Source: Acidiferrum sp963764675 (lineage in GTDB: Bacteria; Acidobacteriota; Terriglobia; Acidiferrales; UBA7541). From it: DNA of 64,000 bases. The translations under genes and the position numbers were made by a program. The notes below the pieces were generated by a model. The model searched no databases, was not told where the DNA came from, and saw only the letters and a list, made by a program, of their open reading frames with translations. Shown here piece after piece: positions 62,394 through 64,000 of the stretch (the stretch's first letter is position 1; each line of letters opens with the position of its first letter). Location: positions 62,001 to 126,000 of the forward strand of contig CAVXTQ010000006.1 in assembly GCA_963764675.1 (NCBI GenBank). Direction: 5' to 3'.

Positions 62394-62921
62394 TCAGGAG
62401 TCCTCTCTGTCCCCCGCGACTTCGAAAATGACTTCCAGCTCGACCGGGGTGCCGAGCGGAAGGCTTGCGACGCCATACACCAAGCGGCAAGGGTTCTTCT
62501 CTTTTCCGAAGACTTCCTGCAGGAATTCCGAAGCGGCGTCAGCGACTTTCGGTTGATCGCGGACATCTCCCGAAGTGGCCACCGATACGCCGAGTCGGAC
62601 GATCCGCGTCACTTTGTCGAGTGATCCCAAGTGCTTCCGCGCGACAGCCAGGACGTTGAGCGCCGCGAGGCGAGCCGCTTTGCGTCCCGCTTCCACGTCG
62701 AGCTCCGCGCCGACGCGCCCGATGAATTTCGCCTCGCGGCCTTCCGTGGGAAGCATCCCTGTCAGAAAAAGTAGATTGCCCGTCTGCACCGCTTCGACGT
62801 AGGTACCGAACGGCTCAGGCGGCGCCGGGAGCTCGACGCCAAGTTCTTTCAAGCGTTGCTCGGCACTCACCGGCAGAGAGCCTTCGCTCCTTGCCACTTG
62901 CGCTCCAAGATTTGTGTTCAC
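62394..62921 (-). CDS. RidA-family protein
   Basis: The 175-residue protein has the RidA/YjgF fold with GNLLFLTGMLP, KVTRIVRLGVSV and the catalytic Arg in NPCRLVYGVASLPLGTPVE. RidA hydrolyses reactive enamine/imine intermediates. It is about 45 residues longer than E. coli RidA (128), mostly at the N-terminus. GTG 62921 is fixed by AGGAGG seven bases upstream. It lies beside the hydrolase and SDR genes, all on the minus strand. Confidence 0.88.
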   Translation of the reverse strand: MNTNLGAQVARSEGSLPVSAEQRLKELGVELPAPPEPFGTYVEAVQTGNLLFLTGMLPTEGREAKFIGRVGAELDVEAGRKAARLAALNVLAVARKHLGSLDKVTRIVRLGVSVATSGDVRDQPKVADAASEFLQEVFGKEKNPCRLVYGVASLPLGTPVELEVIFEVAGDREDS

Positions 62922-62999
62922 GTATGTCCCTCCTGTAGGGATTTGCTCGATGGTGCCGCATGTAGGGCGGGAAGACCGCACGTAGCCTTCAGCCCGGCC

Positions 63000-63863
63000 C
63001 TAAATAGCACCTGCGATGCGGGGGATTATCGCTCTTAGCAGGGCGATGAAATCGTTTTTTACGCGGGCGCCGGTTTCGAAGACTTCTTCGGCGGTTAGCG
63101 TTGCGCCGGTGATTCCGGCGGCCATGTTGGTGACGCAGGAGATTCCGAGGACGCGGATGTTGGCGTGACGCGCGGCAATCACTTCGGGAACCGTGGACAT
63201 GCCGACGAGGTCGGCGCCGAGGGTGCGAAAGGCATGGATCTCGGCGGGAGTTTCGTAGTTGGGGCCGGAGAGCGCGACATAGACGCCTTCGTGAAGATTG
63301 AGTTTGAGTTTTTTTCCTTCTTCGGCGACGAAGCGGCGAAATTCGGGATCGTAGGCGTGGGTCACATCGGGAAAACGCGGGCCGAAGCGGTCGTCGTTGG
63401 GACCGATGAGAGGATTCGCGCCCTGCAAGTTGATGTGATCGCGCAGGGCCACGAGCGCGCCTTGGGAATAGCTGAGATTGATGCCTCCGGCGGCGTTGGT
63501 GAGAATGACGGCTTTGATGCCCATGCGCGTGAACACGCGGATGGGGAAAGCGACGTCTTGCGCGGAGTAGCCTTCGTACAGGTGGACGCGGCCTTGCATG
63601 GCAGCGACGGGGACGTCACCGACCTTACCGACGACGAGTTGGCCGGCGTGGCCGATGGCGGTGGAGCGGGGAAAATTGGGGATCTTGGCGTAAAGGATTT
63701 TTGTTGCGGCGGCGAATTCGTCAGCGAAGGCACCTAGGCCGGAGCCCAGGACGAGAGCGATGCGGGGACGGAGTTTGGTTTTGCTATGGATGAATTTTGC
63801 GGCGCGGGTGGCGCGAGCGAATTCGGAGTTGGGTGAGAGCGCGGTCTGGGATTTCGTGGTCAT
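63000..63863 (-). CDS. Purine nucleoside phosphorylase
   Basis: The 287-residue enzyme cleaves purine nucleosides with phosphate to base and ribose-1-phosphate. The motifs are ALVLGSGLGAFAD, QGRVHLYEGYS, LTNAAGGIN, and VGMSTVPEVIAARH with the active-site TN (CVTNMAAG). This matches trimeric (class I, mammalian-type) PNPs. The start ATG 63863 is the only reasonable one. It completes a small salvage set in this window. Confidence 0.93.
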   Translation of the reverse strand: MTTKSQTALSPNSEFARATRAAKFIHSKTKLRPRIALVLGSGLGAFADEFAAATKILYAKIPNFPRSTAIGHAGQLVVGKVGDVPVAAMQGRVHLYEGYSAQDVAFPIRVFTRMGIKAVILTNAAGGINLSYSQGALVALRDHINLQGANPLIGPNDDRFGPRFPDVTHAYDPEFRRFVAEEGKKLKLNLHEGVYVALSGPNYETPAEIHAFRTLGADLVGMSTVPEVIAARHANIRVLGISCVTNMAAGITGATLTAEEVFETGARVKNDFIALLRAIIPRIAGAI

Positions 63864-63959
63864 GGTCGGGACAAACTTAGCCTAAATACGCCCGCCTCGG
63901 AAGGCGCGGGCGATGCGAAGGCGTGGTTAAGCGAAACATCGGCGGCGTGGGCAGCGGGG

Positions 63960-63981
63960 GCACAGACAGGAGTGTCTGTGC
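63960..63981. repeat. Palindromic repeat, copy 2 of the udg repeat
   Basis: GCACAGACA-GGAG-TGTCTGTGC is identical to the copy inside udg at 9362-9383. It is intergenic at the right edge of the window. Confidence 0.85.
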
Positions 63982-64000
63982 CACTTGGCCGGTGCCACTC

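Overview
The window looks like chromosome of an acidobacterium (Acidobacteriota, probably the Terriglobia/Koribacter side). No rRNA is present, so this rests on gene content: a PadR regulator next to a 900-residue duplicated-permease (ADOP-type) protein, paired secreted DinB-like proteins, a carboxypeptidase-regulatory-like N-terminal domain of the Oar type, several short PilZ proteins, a CadC-like regulator with a periplasmic TolB/FlgO-like domain, fused LptC-LptA, GC-rich codon use and many small dispersed palindromes.

Region 1 (1-4896, plus strand): the 3' part of a site-2 protease, an amino-acid permease and a two-gene ABC exporter. Region 2 (4922-21385, minus strand): a long housekeeping cluster read lptCA-lptB-rpoN-rapZ-msbA-like-yicC-gmk-rpoZ-coaBC-udg-eamA-priA, with four-base ATGA overlaps from the msbA-like gene to rpoZ. 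It joins lipopolysaccharide transport, sigma-54 and its neighbours, nucleotide and CoA synthesis and replication restart. A diguanylate cyclase lies upstream. priA at the end of the cluster is broken by two frameshifts.

Region 3 (about 21.5-28.2 kb) is a mobile-element zone: an intact IS30-family element, a remnant of a second IS30 right end next to a receptor fragment, a decayed IS3-family element, a frameshifted secreted-protein gene and a 25-bp direct repeat. Between these lie mtgA, a seven-helix membrane protein, a YceI-like protein paired with an unusual carboxypeptidase-regulatory/cytochrome b561-like fusion, and a small membrane protein behind a clean palindromic operator candidate.

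Region 4 (28.2-45.5 kb): a RodZ-like protein, helical-repeat protein, DUF4142 protein, RDD protein, M28 peptidase, Tat-exported aldo/keto reductase, two beta-propeller proteins, cytochrome c, Lys/Ala-rich protein, CadC-like regulator, and a PadR-ADOP-DinB-DinB module. Region 5 (45.5-64 kb): PilZ proteins, a GH5 glycosidase with a DUF1080-like partner, a TetR regulator opposite a putative HxxxH protein, an M23 peptidase, cytochrome c, a membrane-anchored MutS-like ATPase, nucleobase/nucleoside salvage enzymes (yeast-type cytosine deaminase, cytidine deaminase, purine nucleoside phosphorylase), a GT39-like glycosyltransferase, and a stress/detoxification-type group (peroxiredoxin-like, SDR, alpha/beta hydrolase, RidA).

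I saw no CRISPR array, prophage, tRNA or rRNA. The least ordinary items are the MITE-like hairpin at 7417-7577, palindromes absorbed into the eamA and udg reading frames, the b561-like fusion next to YceI, the palindromic operators at 27090 and 49547, an attenuator-like hairpin ahead of a 59-residue gene at 51872-52051, and an SDR that lacks the catalytic tyrosine.
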